A stretch of DNA of 64,000 bases from Streptomyces sp. PKU-EA00015 (GCF_013387495.1 NZ_JABZEE010000024.1:1-64000), one strand, 5' to 3'. Counted from the first letter of the stretch, positions 25,655 to 35,672 are shown. Made by a program: numbers and translations. Notes: generated by a model not told the origin, from the letters alone.

Positions 25655-26398
25655 ATGTCTGGACTCGCAATCGGGTTCCCCCTGACGGAGACGAGGGGCG
25701 GGACGAACCCCGACGTCGGCCTGCTCCACGACATCAACGGCATGGCCAAGGACGCACCGGACTGGTTCGACCGGGCCATGGAGTTCGTCGGCGAGTACGG
25801 CATCATGCTCGGCCTGGTGCTGGTCACCCTCTGGTGCTGGTGGAGCGTCCGCAGGCGCGGCACCGTCGACGACTCCGTCGCCGCCGTCGCAGCACTGGTC
25901 TGGACGCCGCTCGCGGCCGGGATCGCCCTGTTGGTCAACATCCCGATCCGCGGATTCGTCGAACGGCCCCGGCCGTTCGTCGACCACGAGGGCCTGGAGG
26001 TCCTCGTCGCGGGCAAGACCGACTTCTCCTTCGTCAGCGACCACGCCACGCTGGCGATGGCGTTCGGCGCCGGACTCTTCATCGCCCACCGCGGGTTCGG
26101 TCTCGCCGCCCTCGCCCTCGCCGCTGCCGAGGGCTTCTGCCGCGTCTACATGGGTGTGCACTACCCGACCGACGTCATCGGCGGCTTCGCGCTCGGCACC
26201 GCCGTGACCCTGCTGCTCGCCCCGCCGGCCCTGGCGCTGCTCACCCCGCTGGTGTCCGCGGTCGCCGGATCGCGCCGCCTGTCCCGGCTCGTGCGCTCCC
26301 GGCGCGTCCCCGGCACCACGCTGGTCACGGAGCCGCTGGACATCCCGGAGTCGCGTACGGAGGAGGCGGGAGCGGGCGAGAACGGGCTGGCGGCGTAG
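25655..26398 (+). CDS. PAP2-superfamily membrane phosphatase
   Basis: The 247-residue polytopic protein carries the three acid-phosphatase motifs. They are IRGFVERPRPF (K/R-x6-R-P type, about 93-103), FSFVSDHATLAMAFG (PSGH replaced by VSDH, keeping the catalytic His), and CRVYMGVHYPTDVIGG (S-R-x5-H-x3-D, about 161-176). Such proteins dephosphorylate lipid phosphates such as undecaprenyl pyrophosphate or phosphatidate at the membrane. The start ATG (MSGLAIGFPL) begins the globular sequence; the upstream frame is not protein-like. The C-terminal tail is Arg- and Glu-rich and cytoplasmic. Confidence 0.85.
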   Translation: MSGLAIGFPLTETRGGTNPDVGLLHDINGMAKDAPDWFDRAMEFVGEYGIMLGLVLVTLWCWWSVRRRGTVDDSVAAVAALVWTPLAAGIALLVNIPIRGFVERPRPFVDHEGLEVLVAGKTDFSFVSDHATLAMAFGAGLFIAHRGFGLAALALAAAEGFCRVYMGVHYPTDVIGGFALGTAVTLLLAPPALALLTPLVSAVAGSRRLSRLVRSRRVPGTTLVTEPLDIPESRTEEAGAGENGLAA

Positions 26399-26420
26399 GC
26401 GTCTTCGGCGGCAGGCGTCC

Positions 26421-27989
26421 TCACAGGCCCTGCGGCTGGGCGAAGAGCCGGTCCGGGTCGTACTGCCGCTTCACGCGCGTGAGCCGGTCCGCCGCGGGAC
26501 CGAAGTAGGCCCGGCGCCAGTCGCGCAGGTTCGGGTCCGGATAGTTCTGGTACGCCGCGCCCGACGCGTACCGCCGCATCGACGCGTGGGCGTCCCTCAG
26601 CCAGGACTGCTGGGCCGAGCCGGATGTGCCCGGCCGCCAGGCGGCGATGTACTGGGCCAGCATCCGCGAACGCCGGTGCACGAACGATGTCGCCAGCGGG
26701 TCCACCCGGTTCACCGCGCCGCCGAGCGCGGTCAGCGCGATCGAGCCGCCGCCGCCCCGGCCCGCCGGGATGCGGGTGAAGGCCTCGGCCGCCGCGATCA
26801 GCGCCTGCACCCCGGCGGGCGACAGGTCCCGGTCGAAGAAGTCCGACGCCGCCGCGTACGTCTCGCGCGGCAGCGCACCCTGCTTGCCGCGGCCCGGGGT
26901 GGTGCCGGGCAGGCGGCACTGCTCGTCCGTGAGGGAGAGGCAGCCCGCGTAGGCGAGCATCGCGTCCAGATAGCTGCGCGGCCGAAGCGCCGCCGAGGAC
27001 GCGGGCGAGCCCGCGGAATCGGCGAGCCGGTCGAGGGCATTGCGCAGGTCGCTCTCGCGGCCGAGCGTGAAGGCGGCGACGGAGAGTGTCGGACGTACGC
27101 CGCCCGGACCCGCGGCCAGGTGCAGCGACGACCAGATCTCGTCCGGCTGGGCCGGCCCCCAGCGCTGCCAGGCGGCGATGACGGCCGCGGCCCTCGACCA
27201 GGGCCAGGTCAGGTAGGCGGTGACGGTCGGCGGCGCCGGGTGCGTACGGAACCGGAAACCGGTCACCACGCCGAAGTTGCCGTTCCCGCCGCCGCGCAGC
27301 GCCCAGAAGAGTTCCTTGTTCTGCGTGGCGCTCGCGGTCAGCGTCCTGCCGTCGGCGGTGACGAGCGTCGCCTCGGTCAGGCTGTCGCAGGTCAAGCCGT
27401 AGGCACGCGAGGTCACACCGTGGCCGCCGCCGAGTGTGAGGCCGGAGATGCCGACCGTGGGGCAGGAGCCCGCGGGGATCGTGCGGCCGCGGCGTGCGAG
27501 GGCCTTGTAGACGTCGACGAGTTTGGCGCCCGCGCCGATGGCGCCGTCGGCGCCGATGCGGTCCAGTGACGACACGTCGACGACGAGCCTGCCGTTGCCG
27601 GACGACCAACCGCCGTAGGAGTGGCCGCCGTTGCGGATGGACACCGGGACGCCGTGCGCCTTCGCGTACGCCAGGCACTCCTTGACGTCGTCCTCACCCG
27701 CGACGTACGCGACCGCGGCCGGCTTCTGACCGTCGAAGCGGGTGTTGTACAGCTGCCGGGCGCTCGCGTAGTCGGCGTCTCCCGGCCGGATCAGCTTCCC
27801 GTCGAGGCCGCGGGCCAGCGCGCTCCAGTCGGCGGGACCGGCCGGTGTCCGCGCGGCCGTCGGCGTGCGGGCGGCCGGGGCCGTGGTCCCGCTCGCCTCG
27901 GCGGTACCGCCGTCCCTGCGGTTGCAGGCGGTGGTGGTCAGAGCGGTGGTGACAGCAACAACGGTGGTGAGCAGCGCACGCCGGTCCAT
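26421..27989 (-). CDS. Exported FAD-linked (BBE/PCMH) oxidoreductase
   Basis: The 522-residue protein starts MDRRALLTTVVAVTTALT with AGGAGG just upstream. The signal ends TTTAC, which may be a lipobox. A PCMH FAD-binding domain (about 60-235) contains the flavinylation-type sequence PVSIRNGGHSYGG and later ELFWALRGGGNGNFGVVTGF. The C-terminal berberine-bridge element is recognisable in RAYFGPAADRLTRVKRQYDP (about 493-512). Members oxidise sugars, lignans or natural products with oxygen as acceptor. The substrate here cannot be inferred, and no biosynthetic neighbours are visible. It is divergent from the lipoprotein gene. Confidence 0.85.
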   Translation of the reverse strand: MDRRALLTTVVAVTTALTTTACNRRDGGTAEASGTTAPAARTPTAARTPAGPADWSALARGLDGKLIRPGDADYASARQLYNTRFDGQKPAAVAYVAGEDDVKECLAYAKAHGVPVSIRNGGHSYGGWSSGNGRLVVDVSSLDRIGADGAIGAGAKLVDVYKALARRGRTIPAGSCPTVGISGLTLGGGHGVTSRAYGLTCDSLTEATLVTADGRTLTASATQNKELFWALRGGGNGNFGVVTGFRFRTHPAPPTVTAYLTWPWSRAAAVIAAWQRWGPAQPDEIWSSLHLAAGPGGVRPTLSVAAFTLGRESDLRNALDRLADSAGSPASSAALRPRSYLDAMLAYAGCLSLTDEQCRLPGTTPGRGKQGALPRETYAAASDFFDRDLSPAGVQALIAAAEAFTRIPAGRGGGGSIALTALGGAVNRVDPLATSFVHRRSRMLAQYIAAWRPGTSGSAQQSWLRDAHASMRRYASGAAYQNYPDPNLRDWRRAYFGPAADRLTRVKRQYDPDRLFAQPQGL

Positions 27990-28390
27990 GGGGCCTCCTG
28001 GGAAAGGAGACGGTACGGGGCCGGGACGGGTTCCCGCGAGTCCTGCCGGCGCCCAGGTCGTGTCAGGAGGCGGTGGCGTGCGTACGGGCGTCCGTACGTG
28101 CCCGGTCGCGGGACCGTCGGGCGGGCCCCGACCAGCCGCAGCTGCAACGGGCGAGGGCGAAGGAACCACGCTCGACGGTCGTGGTCAGGTGCGCCGGATT
28201 ACCGACGGGCACGTCTCGCTGGGGCACCTGTCAACCGTACTGCGCCCCAGCGTGTCGCGATGCCCGGGGCCCGGCGTGACGAGGTGACCGGGCCGTCGTT
28301 ATGCGAGGCGGGTGCCCACAGGCCCCTCGGGCCGAGGGGCGCGGGTGGGATTCGTCCAAGCAGCGGTCCGGCGTTGGGGGTTGGCAGGCG
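27990..28390. other. Divergent intergenic region
   Basis: These 401 bases separate the oxidoreductase and the lipoprotein genes. Open frames here have codon patterns unlike genes, and I support none. The oxidoreductase ribosome site (CAGGAGGCC on the minus strand) lies at about 27993-28001. I see no clear operator. Confidence 0.4.
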
Positions 28391-29215
28391 ATGGTGGTGC
28401 AGCAGCACAGGCGCAGGGGCGGCGCGATCGCCGTCGCGGCGACCGTGGTGGGGGTGATGGCCGCCACCGGGTGCTCCGGCGCGGGTGCCGCCGAGGACGG
28501 CAAGCGCCGGGGCTCGGCCGAGGAGGTCCGCAGGGCGGCGGACGTGCTGGCGGGCGCGAAGAGCTCCAGGGCCCGCACCTCGATGGAGATGGCGGCCGGC
28601 GGGACCCGGGTCACCATCCGCGGCGAGGGTGGTTACGACTTCGCCCGGCGCATGGGCCGGCTCACCGTCGTCCTCCCGCCGGACCCCGCCGGTGAGGCCA
28701 GGCACGAGCCGATCACGGAGTTGTTCACTCCGGGCGCGCTGTACATGAAGAACCGGGGTGCCGGTGTGCCCGCGGACAAGTGGGTACGGGTCGACACGAC
28801 CACGCTGGAGGACGGGAACCTCGTCACCGGCGGCGCGACCGACCCGCTGGCCGCCGCCGAGCTGCTGCGCGGCACCGAGCAGGTGACGTACGTGCGGGAG
28901 ACGGAGATGTCCGGCCACAAGGTGCGGCACTTCCGCGGGACGACGGACATCGGCAGGGCGGCGTCGGCGGCACAGCCGCACGCGCGGGCGTCGCTGGCGG
29001 CGGCGGCGAGAGGGTTCACCAAGGACGTGGTCCCGTTCGACGCATACCTCGATGAGTCGGGCCGGCTGCTCAAGGTGCGGCATCGTTTCACCTTCGCGAA
29101 CGAGGGCCGGACCGTGGCGGTCACCTCGACGACCGTGCTGTTCGACTTCGGGACGCCCGTGGACGTACGGCTTCCGGCCGCCGAGGACATCTACTCCGGC
29201 AAGGTCAGGGCCTGA
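28391..29215 (+). CDS. LppX/LprAFG-like lipoprotein
   Basis: The 274-residue precursor starts MVVQQHRRRGGAIAV and has a lipobox at MAATGC (about residues 23-28), predicting lipidation. The mature protein has an antiparallel beta-rich pattern: RTSMEMAAGGTRVTIRGEGG, LYMKNRGAGVPADKWVRVD, VRHFRGTTDIGRA, FDAYLDESGRLLKVRHRF. This is like the LppX/LprG fold that binds lipids or scavenges small hydrophobic molecules. The substrate is unknown. The ATG has only a weak ribosome site (AGGCG). No operon partner is seen. Confidence 0.75.
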   Translation: MVVQQHRRRGGAIAVAATVVGVMAATGCSGAGAAEDGKRRGSAEEVRRAADVLAGAKSSRARTSMEMAAGGTRVTIRGEGGYDFARRMGRLTVVLPPDPAGEARHEPITELFTPGALYMKNRGAGVPADKWVRVDTTTLEDGNLVTGGATDPLAAAELLRGTEQVTYVRETEMSGHKVRHFRGTTDIGRAASAAQPHARASLAAAARGFTKDVVPFDAYLDESGRLLKVRHRFTFANEGRTVAVTSTTVLFDFGTPVDVRLPAAEDIYSGKVRA

Positions 29216-29390
29216 GCCACGTCGGCGTGCGGGCCGGGCGGGCCGGCGCTCGGGCGTGCGCGCCGGTGTGCGGGCGGGGTCGAAGGGGCCCGGGAAGGCC
29301 AGGTTCCAAATGGTCCGGACGTGCCATGCGCGGTCTGTGTCCCGCTCCCTACGCTAGGGAACGGACATCGGCCGGAAGAGGTGATTGCAC

Positions 29391-29576
29391 GTGGCTCCGC
29401 CCAGTACGACGACGGTCCAGGAGGACCATGCTGCCGTCGCCCTCGCCGAGATCGAACTGTGCGGCGAGCTGATGATCGCCGCGTCCGCCGCCGACGAGGA
29501 CCGGCTCAGTGCCGACCGTATCGACGAGGTGCTGATGGTGGCGGCGGAGAGGCCGGCGGGGGCGCTCGGCGGGTGA
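29391..29576 (+). CDS. Small acidic protein
   Basis: The 61-residue acidic, helical protein starts at GTG (MAPPSTTTVQEDHAAVALAE), with AGAGGTGAT at 29377-29385 as ribosome site. A TTG at 29385 is too close to that site to be the start. The pattern E-I-E-L-C-G-E-L-M-I-A-A followed by RLSADRIDEVL suggests two short helices. I recall similar proteins in other Streptomyces near csoR, with no known function. Confidence 0.6.
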   Translation: MAPPSTTTVQEDHAAVALAEIELCGELMIAASAADEDRLSADRIDEVLMVAAERPAGALGG

Positions 29577-29687
29577 TGATCGCCACTCCTCGCTGACCGG
29601 AGCGTACGGATCAAGCCACTCGCGGCGCCCCGCGCCGCGCGGATGGCCACCGGGCAGGACAGGGCGAAACGGGCCGAAACAGTCTGG

Positions 29688-30032
29688 TCAGGTGCGCAGC
29701 AGGCGGGCGATCGCCTTCGTCGCCTCTTCCACCTTGGCGTCCACCTCGTCGCCGCCCTTGACAGCCGCGTCCGCGACGCAGTGCCGCAGGTGCTCCTCCA
29801 GGAGCTGGAGCGCGAAGGACTGCAGGGCCTTGGTCGAGGCCGATACCTGGGTGAGTATGTCGATGCAGTAGACGTCCTCGTCGACCATCCGCTGCAGGCC
29901 CCGGATCTGCCCCTCGATCCGGCGCAGCCGCTTGAGGTGCTCGTTCTTCTGCTTGTGGTAGCCGTGCACGCCGTGGTCGTGGTCGGTGCCGGGGTCCGTG
30001 ACCGGGGGGCCGGCCGCCTCGGTGGTCGTCAT
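29688..30032 (-). CDS. csoR: CsoR-family copper-sensing repressor
   Basis: The 114-residue protein has a His-rich N terminus (GTDHDHGVHGYHK) and the four-helix CsoR/DUF156 fold (HLKRLRRIEGQIRGLQRMV). The Cu(I) ligand set is visible: Cys in EDVYCIDILTQVSA, then His and Cys in LLEEHLRHCVADA, giving the C-H-C arrangement of copper sensors rather than the C-H-H-type variants. Apo-CsoR represses copper-efflux genes, and Cu(I) releases it. It lies just downstream of its own predicted operator. No copper ATPase gene is nearby, so its targets are probably elsewhere in the genome. Confidence 0.9.
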   Translation of the reverse strand: MTTTEAAGPPVTDPGTDHDHGVHGYHKQKNEHLKRLRRIEGQIRGLQRMVDEDVYCIDILTQVSASTKALQSFALQLLEEHLRHCVADAAVKGGDEVDAKVEEATKAIARLLRT

Positions 30033-30062
30033 CGCGTCCTCCCGTTGTCCAGAAAGGGGTCG

Positions 30063-30081
30063 TATACCCCTCGTGGGTATA
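30063..30081. promoter_or_regulatory. Predicted CsoR operator
   Basis: TATACCC (30063-30069) and GGGTATA (30075-30081) form an inverted repeat around a 5-base centre, 31 bases upstream of the csoR start. This is the TACCC-n-GGGTA pattern expected for CsoR sites and suggests autoregulation. It is also surrounded by the only A/T-rich stretch nearby. Confidence 0.7.
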
Positions 30082-30226
30082 TGGTAACGAATCGTGCGGG
30101 ATCTCGTGGGGGTCTGTGCTGATCACGGTGGTTCATGGGCGACACTGGGACCTTGCCGGTTAGCCGTGGCCGGATGATGCGCCTAGCATCAGCCTGACCG
30201 AATCCAAAGCACCCCGAGGACCCCAC

Positions 30227-30847
30227 GTGCGATTTCGTCTGACCCCCAGGGAGACGAGCTTCTACGACATGTTCGCGGCATCCGCGGACAACATCGTGAC
30301 CGGCTCGAAGCTCCTGATGGAACTGCTCGGTGCGGACTCCTCCGCGCGGGCCGAGATCGCGGAACGGATGCGGGCAGCCGAGCACGCCGGGGACGACGCC
30401 ACCCATGCGATCTTCCACCAGCTGAACTCCTCGTTCATCACGCCGTTCGACCGCGAGGACATCTACTCGCTCGCGTCGTCGCTCGACGACATCATGGACT
30501 TCATGGAGGAGGCCGTCGACCTCGTCGTCCTCTACAACATCGAAGAGCTCCCCAAGGGTGTCGAGCAGCAGATCGAGGTCCTGGCGCGGGCGGCCGAGCT
30601 GACCGCCGAGGCGATGCCGCACCTGCGCACCATGGACAACCTCACCGAGTACTGGATCGAGGTCAACCGGCTGGAGAACCAGGCGGACCAGATCCATCGC
30701 AAGCTGCTGGCCCAGCTCTTCAACGGCAAGTACGACGCCATCGAGGTGCTCAAGCTCAAGCAGATCGTGGACGTGCTGGAAGAGGCCGCCGACGCGTTCG
30801 AGCACGTCGCGAACACGGTGGAGACCATCGCGGTCAAGGAGTCCTGA
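30227..30847 (+). CDS. DUF47 (PhoU-like) Pit accessory protein
   Basis: The 206-residue all-helical protein starts at GTG (MRFRLTPRETSFYDMFAASA) with CGAGGA upstream. It contains PhoU-like metal-binding motifs such as EHAGDDATHAIFHQLNSSF (E-x-x-x-D-x-x-x-H) and FDREDIYSLASSLDDIMDF. DUF47 proteins regulate the Pit phosphate permease encoded next to them. Here pit follows after 5 bases. The operon therefore provides low-affinity phosphate import, complementing the high-affinity Pst system 1.9 kb away. Confidence 0.9.
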   Translation: MRFRLTPRETSFYDMFAASADNIVTGSKLLMELLGADSSARAEIAERMRAAEHAGDDATHAIFHQLNSSFITPFDREDIYSLASSLDDIMDFMEEAVDLVVLYNIEELPKGVEQQIEVLARAAELTAEAMPHLRTMDNLTEYWIEVNRLENQADQIHRKLLAQLFNGKYDAIEVLKLKQIVDVLEEAADAFEHVANTVETIAVKES

Positions 30848-30852
30848 GCTCA

Positions 30853-31851
30853 GTGGACACCTTTGCCCTGATCGTGACCATTGGTGTCGCGCTCGGATTC
30901 ACGTACACCAACGGCTTCCACGACTCCGCGAACGCGATCGCGACCTCCGTCTCCACGCGTGCCCTGACACCGCGCGTGGCGCTGGCGATGGCCGCGGTGA
31001 TGAACCTCGCGGGCGCGTTCCTCGGACAGGGCGTCGCCAAGACCGTCAGCGAGGGGCTCATCGAGACCCCGCACGGCGACCGCGGCATGGGCATCCTGTT
31101 CGCCGCCCTCGTCGGCGCGATCGTGTGGAACCTGATCACCTGGTACTTCGGGCTGCCGTCCTCCTCGTCGCACGCGCTGTTCGGCGGGATGGTCGGCGCG
31201 GCGCTCGCCGGCGGGACGGAGGTGATCTGGACCGGGGTGGTCGAGAAGATCGTCATCCCGATGTTCGTGTCGCCGTTCGTCGGCATGATCGCCGGTTATC
31301 TGGTGATGGTCGCGATCCTGTGGATGTTCCGGAATGCCAATCCGCACAAGGCGAAGCGCGGTTTCCGCATCGCGCAGACGGTGTCGGCGGCCGGTATGGC
31401 CCTCGGACACGGTCTGCAGGACGCCCAGAAGACCATGGGCATCGTGGTGATGGCCCTGGTCATCGCCGACGTGGAGAACGCGGGCGCCCCGATCCCGACG
31501 TGGGTGAAGATCGCCTGTGCGCTGATGCTGTCGCTGGGGACGTACGCGGGCGGCTGGCGCATCATGCGGACGCTGGGCCGCAAGATCATCGAGCTCGACC
31601 CGCCGCAGGGGTTCGCGGCGGAGACGACGGGGGCGTCGATCATGTTCGGCTCGGCGTTCCTGTTCCACGCGCCGATCTCGACGACGCATGTGATCACCTC
31701 GGCGATCATGGGCGTCGGGGCGACGAAGCGGGTGAACGCGGTGCGGTGGGGTGTCGCGAAGAACATCGTGCTGGGGTGGTTCATCACGATGCCGGCGGCG
31801 GCGGCGGTCGCTGCGCTGAGCTACGGCGTGGTGTATTTGGTCTTCGGCTGA
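30853..31851 (+). CDS. pit: PiT-family low-affinity inorganic phosphate transporter
   Basis: The 332-residue polytopic protein starts at GTG (MDTFALIVTIGVALGFTYTN). It has the two inverted PiT signature repeats. The first is GFHDSANAIATSVSTRALTP with the W-N-L-I-T-W-Y-F-G-L-P-S-S-S-S-H block. The second is MALGHGLQDAQKTMG with FHAPISTTHVITSAIMG. These bind phosphate (usually as a metal-phosphate complex) for proton- or Na-coupled import. It is co-transcribed with the DUF47 gene, and the repeat-rich region follows. Confidence 0.93.
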   Translation: MDTFALIVTIGVALGFTYTNGFHDSANAIATSVSTRALTPRVALAMAAVMNLAGAFLGQGVAKTVSEGLIETPHGDRGMGILFAALVGAIVWNLITWYFGLPSSSSHALFGGMVGAALAGGTEVIWTGVVEKIVIPMFVSPFVGMIAGYLVMVAILWMFRNANPHKAKRGFRIAQTVSAAGMALGHGLQDAQKTMGIVVMALVIADVENAGAPIPTWVKIACALMLSLGTYAGGWRIMRTLGRKIIELDPPQGFAAETTGASIMFGSAFLFHAPISTTHVITSAIMGVGATKRVNAVRWGVAKNIVLGWFITMPAAAAVAALSYGVVYLVFG

Positions 31852-32610
31852 CGCCGGGGTGCTGTGTCGGGGCCCCTGCCGCTCTTCGGGGTGGCGGGGG
31901 CCTTTGGCTTTTCCCCACCCCGCCCCTTCCCGAACTGGGGCTCCGCCCCAGACCCGTGGCCCTGCGCCCTGGCGGGCGCGGGCTTGGCGGGGGCTTCGCG
32001 CTCCGCGTCCCCGGCTCGGCCCGTGGACCCTGGGCCCGGCTTGGCGGGGCGGGAGCCCGGGGCTTCGCCCCGAGCTGACATCCCGGGCACGCCCTGGCAG
32101 GTGTGACTCCGGGTGCCTCGGGCTCTGCGGTCCTGCGCCGCTGACGGGCCCGAACTCCGCGGTTCTGACCCGGCCGTGGCCTTGACCGGGTGCGTCTCCG
32201 GGGTTCCGCCCCCGGGGCCCCGGCCCCGCCTGGGCGGGTGCGACTCCGGACCCCGTGGTCCTTCGCCCCTGACGGACGTGGACTGAGGGGCTCTGCCCCA
32301 GGCCCCTGGCCGCCAGGCAGGCCGAGCTCCCGGGCTTCGCCCCAGGAGCCGAAACCGCTCTGACAGGTGCGACTTGGCGCTCCGCCCCGACCTGGCCTTT
32401 TGCGCCTGGCGGGCGGGGCCTTTAGGGGCTTCGCTCCAGGCCCCGGGCCCGTGGCCTCCGGGGCCCGGTTTGGCGGGGCGAGAGCCTCGGGGCTCGCTTC
32501 GGCCCTGCGCCCTGGCGGGTGAGGGCTTCCCAGAGCCGCTCGTCCTGGAAGACGCCAGTTCCGGGCTTCGGCGCAGCCGCGCCGAGAGCACGGGGGGGCG
32601 GGACATGCGT
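31852..32610. repeat. Repeat-rich G+C-dense intergenic block
   Basis: This stretch has no credible gene but many short hairpin-forming units. Examples are CTGGGGCTCCGCCCCAG at 31936-31952, GGGGCTTCGCCCC-type units near 32060 and 32330, and GGGGCTCTGCCCC near 32290. An exact 18-base direct repeat (GCCCTGCGCCCTGGCGGG) occurs at 31959-31976 and 32502-32519. A 26-base unit at 32032-32057 recurs with 2 differences at 32461-32486. It separates the convergent pit and pstB genes. It looks like decayed tandem copies of an intergenic palindromic element. Confidence 0.6.
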
Positions 32611-32641
32611 GGGCCCGCCCCCTGGGAGAGGGGGCGGGCCC
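32611..32641. terminator. Strong hairpin downstream of pstB
   Basis: GGGCCCGCCCCC (32611-32622) and its exact complement (32630-32641) enclose a 7-base loop. It lies 44 bases beyond the pstB stop and could terminate the pst operon. Confidence 0.75.
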
Positions 32642-32684
32642 GTCGTCTTGTGGGTGGCACCGCCATGCAGCACCCCAAGACGTC

Positions 32685-33461
<777 letters not shown>

Positions 33462-33511
33462 GTCACTTCACTTCCAGAATGCCCCGCGTCGGCGGAGCCG
33501 ATGTCGTGGCC

Positions 33512-34585
33512 TCAGCGGCCGGTCTTCGGGGCCTTCCAGCGGGCGATGCCGCGGGCGACCAGGTTGAGCAGCATGACGAAGGCGATCAGCACCAGCGCGG
33601 CGCCCCAGGCGCGCGCGATCGAGGCGTCCGTGCCGACCGCGTACTGGTCGTACACGTACAGCGGCAGCGAGGACTGGGCGCCTTCGAAGGGGTTCGGGTT
33701 GATCAGCTTCGTACCGAACACGAGGAGCAGCACGGGGGCGGTCTCACCCGTGACACGCGCCACGGAGAGCATCACGCCGGTGGTGATGCCGCCGATCGCG
33801 GTGGGCAGGACCACTTTGACGATGGTCCGCCACTTCGGCACGCCGAGGGCGAGCGAGGCTTCGCGCAGCTCGTTCGGGACCAGCTTCAGCATCTCCTCGG
33901 TGGAGCGGACGACCACCGGCATCATCAGGATCGCGAGTGCGATGGCGCCGGCGAAGCCGGAGGGGCCGAAGCCGAGCATCTGGTTCCACGTGGCGAGGAC
34001 GAACAGGCCCGCGACGATCGACGGGATACCGGTCATGACGTCGACGAAGAACGTGACGGCCTTCGCCAGCTTCCCGCGCCCGTACTCGACCAGGTAGATC
34101 GCGGTGAGCATGCCGATCGGGGCGGCGATCACAGTGGCGATCAGGACCTGCTCGACGGTGCCGAGCAGCGCGTGGTAGATGCCGCCGCCGGGCTGTGCGT
34201 CGAGCACGCCGTTCATCGAGTGGCTGAGGAAGTAGCCGTCGACGACCTCCATGCCCTTGCTGATGGTCACCCAGCCGAGGGAGAACAGCGGCACGACGGC
34301 CACGACGAAGCTGACCCAGACGACGCTGGTGGCGACGCGGTCCTTGGCCTGGCGGACGTTCTCCACCTTCGCCGTGATGACGTAGGTAGCGGCGACGAAG
34401 AGCAGCGCGGCGATCAGGCCCCACTGGACGCGGCTGTGCCAGCCGGCGCCCAGGCCGATGCCGCATCCCGCGGCGATCGAGCCGGCCGCGATGGCCGCCG
34501 GCGCCCAGCGCGGCATGCGCGCGTGCGACAGGGGGGCGGTGCGCACGGCGGGCGCCGGACGCGTGTCCTCAATGACCTGGCTCAT
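33512..34585 (-). CDS. pstA: Phosphate ABC transporter permease PstA
   Basis: The 357-residue protein has about eight predicted membrane helices (two or so beyond the core six) and a proline/charged N-terminal extension. The binding-protein-dependent permease (EAA) loop is visible as ELREASLALGVPKWRTIVKV (about 225-244). The PstA-typical GETAPVLLLVFG and DQYAVGTDASIARAWGAAL segments follow. It forms the phosphate channel with PstC. Its ATG overlaps the TGA of pstC (ATGA), giving tight translational coupling. Confidence 0.93.
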   Translation of the reverse strand: MSQVIEDTRPAPAVRTAPLSHARMPRWAPAAIAAGSIAAGCGIGLGAGWHSRVQWGLIAALLFVAATYVITAKVENVRQAKDRVATSVVWVSFVVAVVPLFSLGWVTISKGMEVVDGYFLSHSMNGVLDAQPGGGIYHALLGTVEQVLIATVIAAPIGMLTAIYLVEYGRGKLAKAVTFFVDVMTGIPSIVAGLFVLATWNQMLGFGPSGFAGAIALAILMMPVVVRSTEEMLKLVPNELREASLALGVPKWRTIVKVVLPTAIGGITTGVMLSVARVTGETAPVLLLVFGTKLINPNPFEGAQSSLPLYVYDQYAVGTDASIARAWGAALVLIAFVMLLNLVARGIARWKAPKTGR

Positions 34586-35577
34586 GCGTTGGCCCCCGAG
34601 TACTCCTTGCGGCGGGCGATGATCGCGCGGGCCGCTCCGTTGACCAGCAGGGTGATGACGAAGAGGACGAGGCCGGAGGCGATCAGCGCGTCACGGCCGA
34701 ACTCGTCCGCCTCGTTGAACTTCGCGGCGATGTTCTGCGCGAACGTGCCGCCGCCCGGGTCCAGCAGGTGCCCGGAGATGATGAAGCTGGGGGACAGGAC
34801 GACGGCGACGGCCATCGTCTCGCCGAGCGCGCGGCCGAGGCCCAGCATGGAGGCGCTGATGATGCCGGAGCGGCCGAAGGGCAGCACCGACATGCGGATG
34901 ACCTCCCAGCGAGTGGCGCCGAGGGCGAGGGCGGCCTCTTCGTGCATCTTCGGCACCTGGAGGAAGACCTCACGGGTGACGTTGGTGACGATCGGAAGGA
35001 TCATGATGGCCAGCAGGACGCCCACCGTGAACAGGTTGCGGGCGACACCCTCGCCGGTCTTGTCGAAGATGTAGGTCCAGCCGAGGTACTCGTCGAGCCA
35101 GCTGTTCATGCCGTCGAGGTAGGGGACCAGGAAGATGGCGCCCCACAGGCCGTAGATGATGCTGGGGACGGCGGCGAGCAGGTCGACGACGTACGCGAGC
35201 GGGGCGGCGATCCGGCGCGGCGCGTAGTGCGAGATGAACAGCGCGATGCCGATCGCGACCGGCACGGCGATGACCATGGCGATGACCGAGCTCACGACCG
35301 TGCCGAAGGCCAGCACGGCGATGCCGAACACCGGCGGACTGCCGGCCGGGTTCCACTCGGAGGTGGTGAGGAAGTTCGCGTCGTCCTTCGAGATGGCGAT
35401 GCCGGCGCGATACGCGAGGAATCCCGCGATCGCGGCCATGATCACCAGGAGGAAGACGCCCGCACCCCGGGACATGCCGAGGAAGATGCGGTCACCGGGG
35501 CGGAGCCCTCCTCGGGCGGTGCCCTCGGACGGCGGCGCGCCGGGCGGTGGGTTCTTGGTGGTGGTTGCTGTATCCAT
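34582..35577 (-). CDS. pstC: Phosphate ABC transporter permease PstC
   Basis: The 331-residue protein starts MDTATTTKNPPPGAP; the longer frame upstream runs antisense to nothing coherent and crosses the pstS gene. It has six core membrane helices, the PstC-typical VPSIIYGLWGAIFLVPYL, the EAA loop HEEAALALGATRWEVIRMS and RALGETMAVAVVLSP. It pairs with PstA as the membrane channel. A 95-base gap separates it from pstS upstream, enough for an internal attenuator, although I see no strong hairpin. Confidence 0.93.
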   Translation of the reverse strand: MDTATTTKNPPPGAPPSEGTARGGLRPGDRIFLGMSRGAGVFLLVIMAAIAGFLAYRAGIAISKDDANFLTTSEWNPAGSPPVFGIAVLAFGTVVSSVIAMVIAVPVAIGIALFISHYAPRRIAAPLAYVVDLLAAVPSIIYGLWGAIFLVPYLDGMNSWLDEYLGWTYIFDKTGEGVARNLFTVGVLLAIMILPIVTNVTREVFLQVPKMHEEAALALGATRWEVIRMSVLPFGRSGIISASMLGLGRALGETMAVAVVLSPSFIISGHLLDPGGGTFAQNIAAKFNEADEFGRDALIASGLVLFVITLLVNGAARAIIARRKEYSGANA

Positions 35578-35672
35578 CTTCAGTCTCCGGTCTGCGGAGC
35601 CGTACGGCTCCAGGCGGCGGTGCACCGGATGCCGGGGCCGGCCCGCGGTGGCGGACCGGCCCCGGCCGGACG

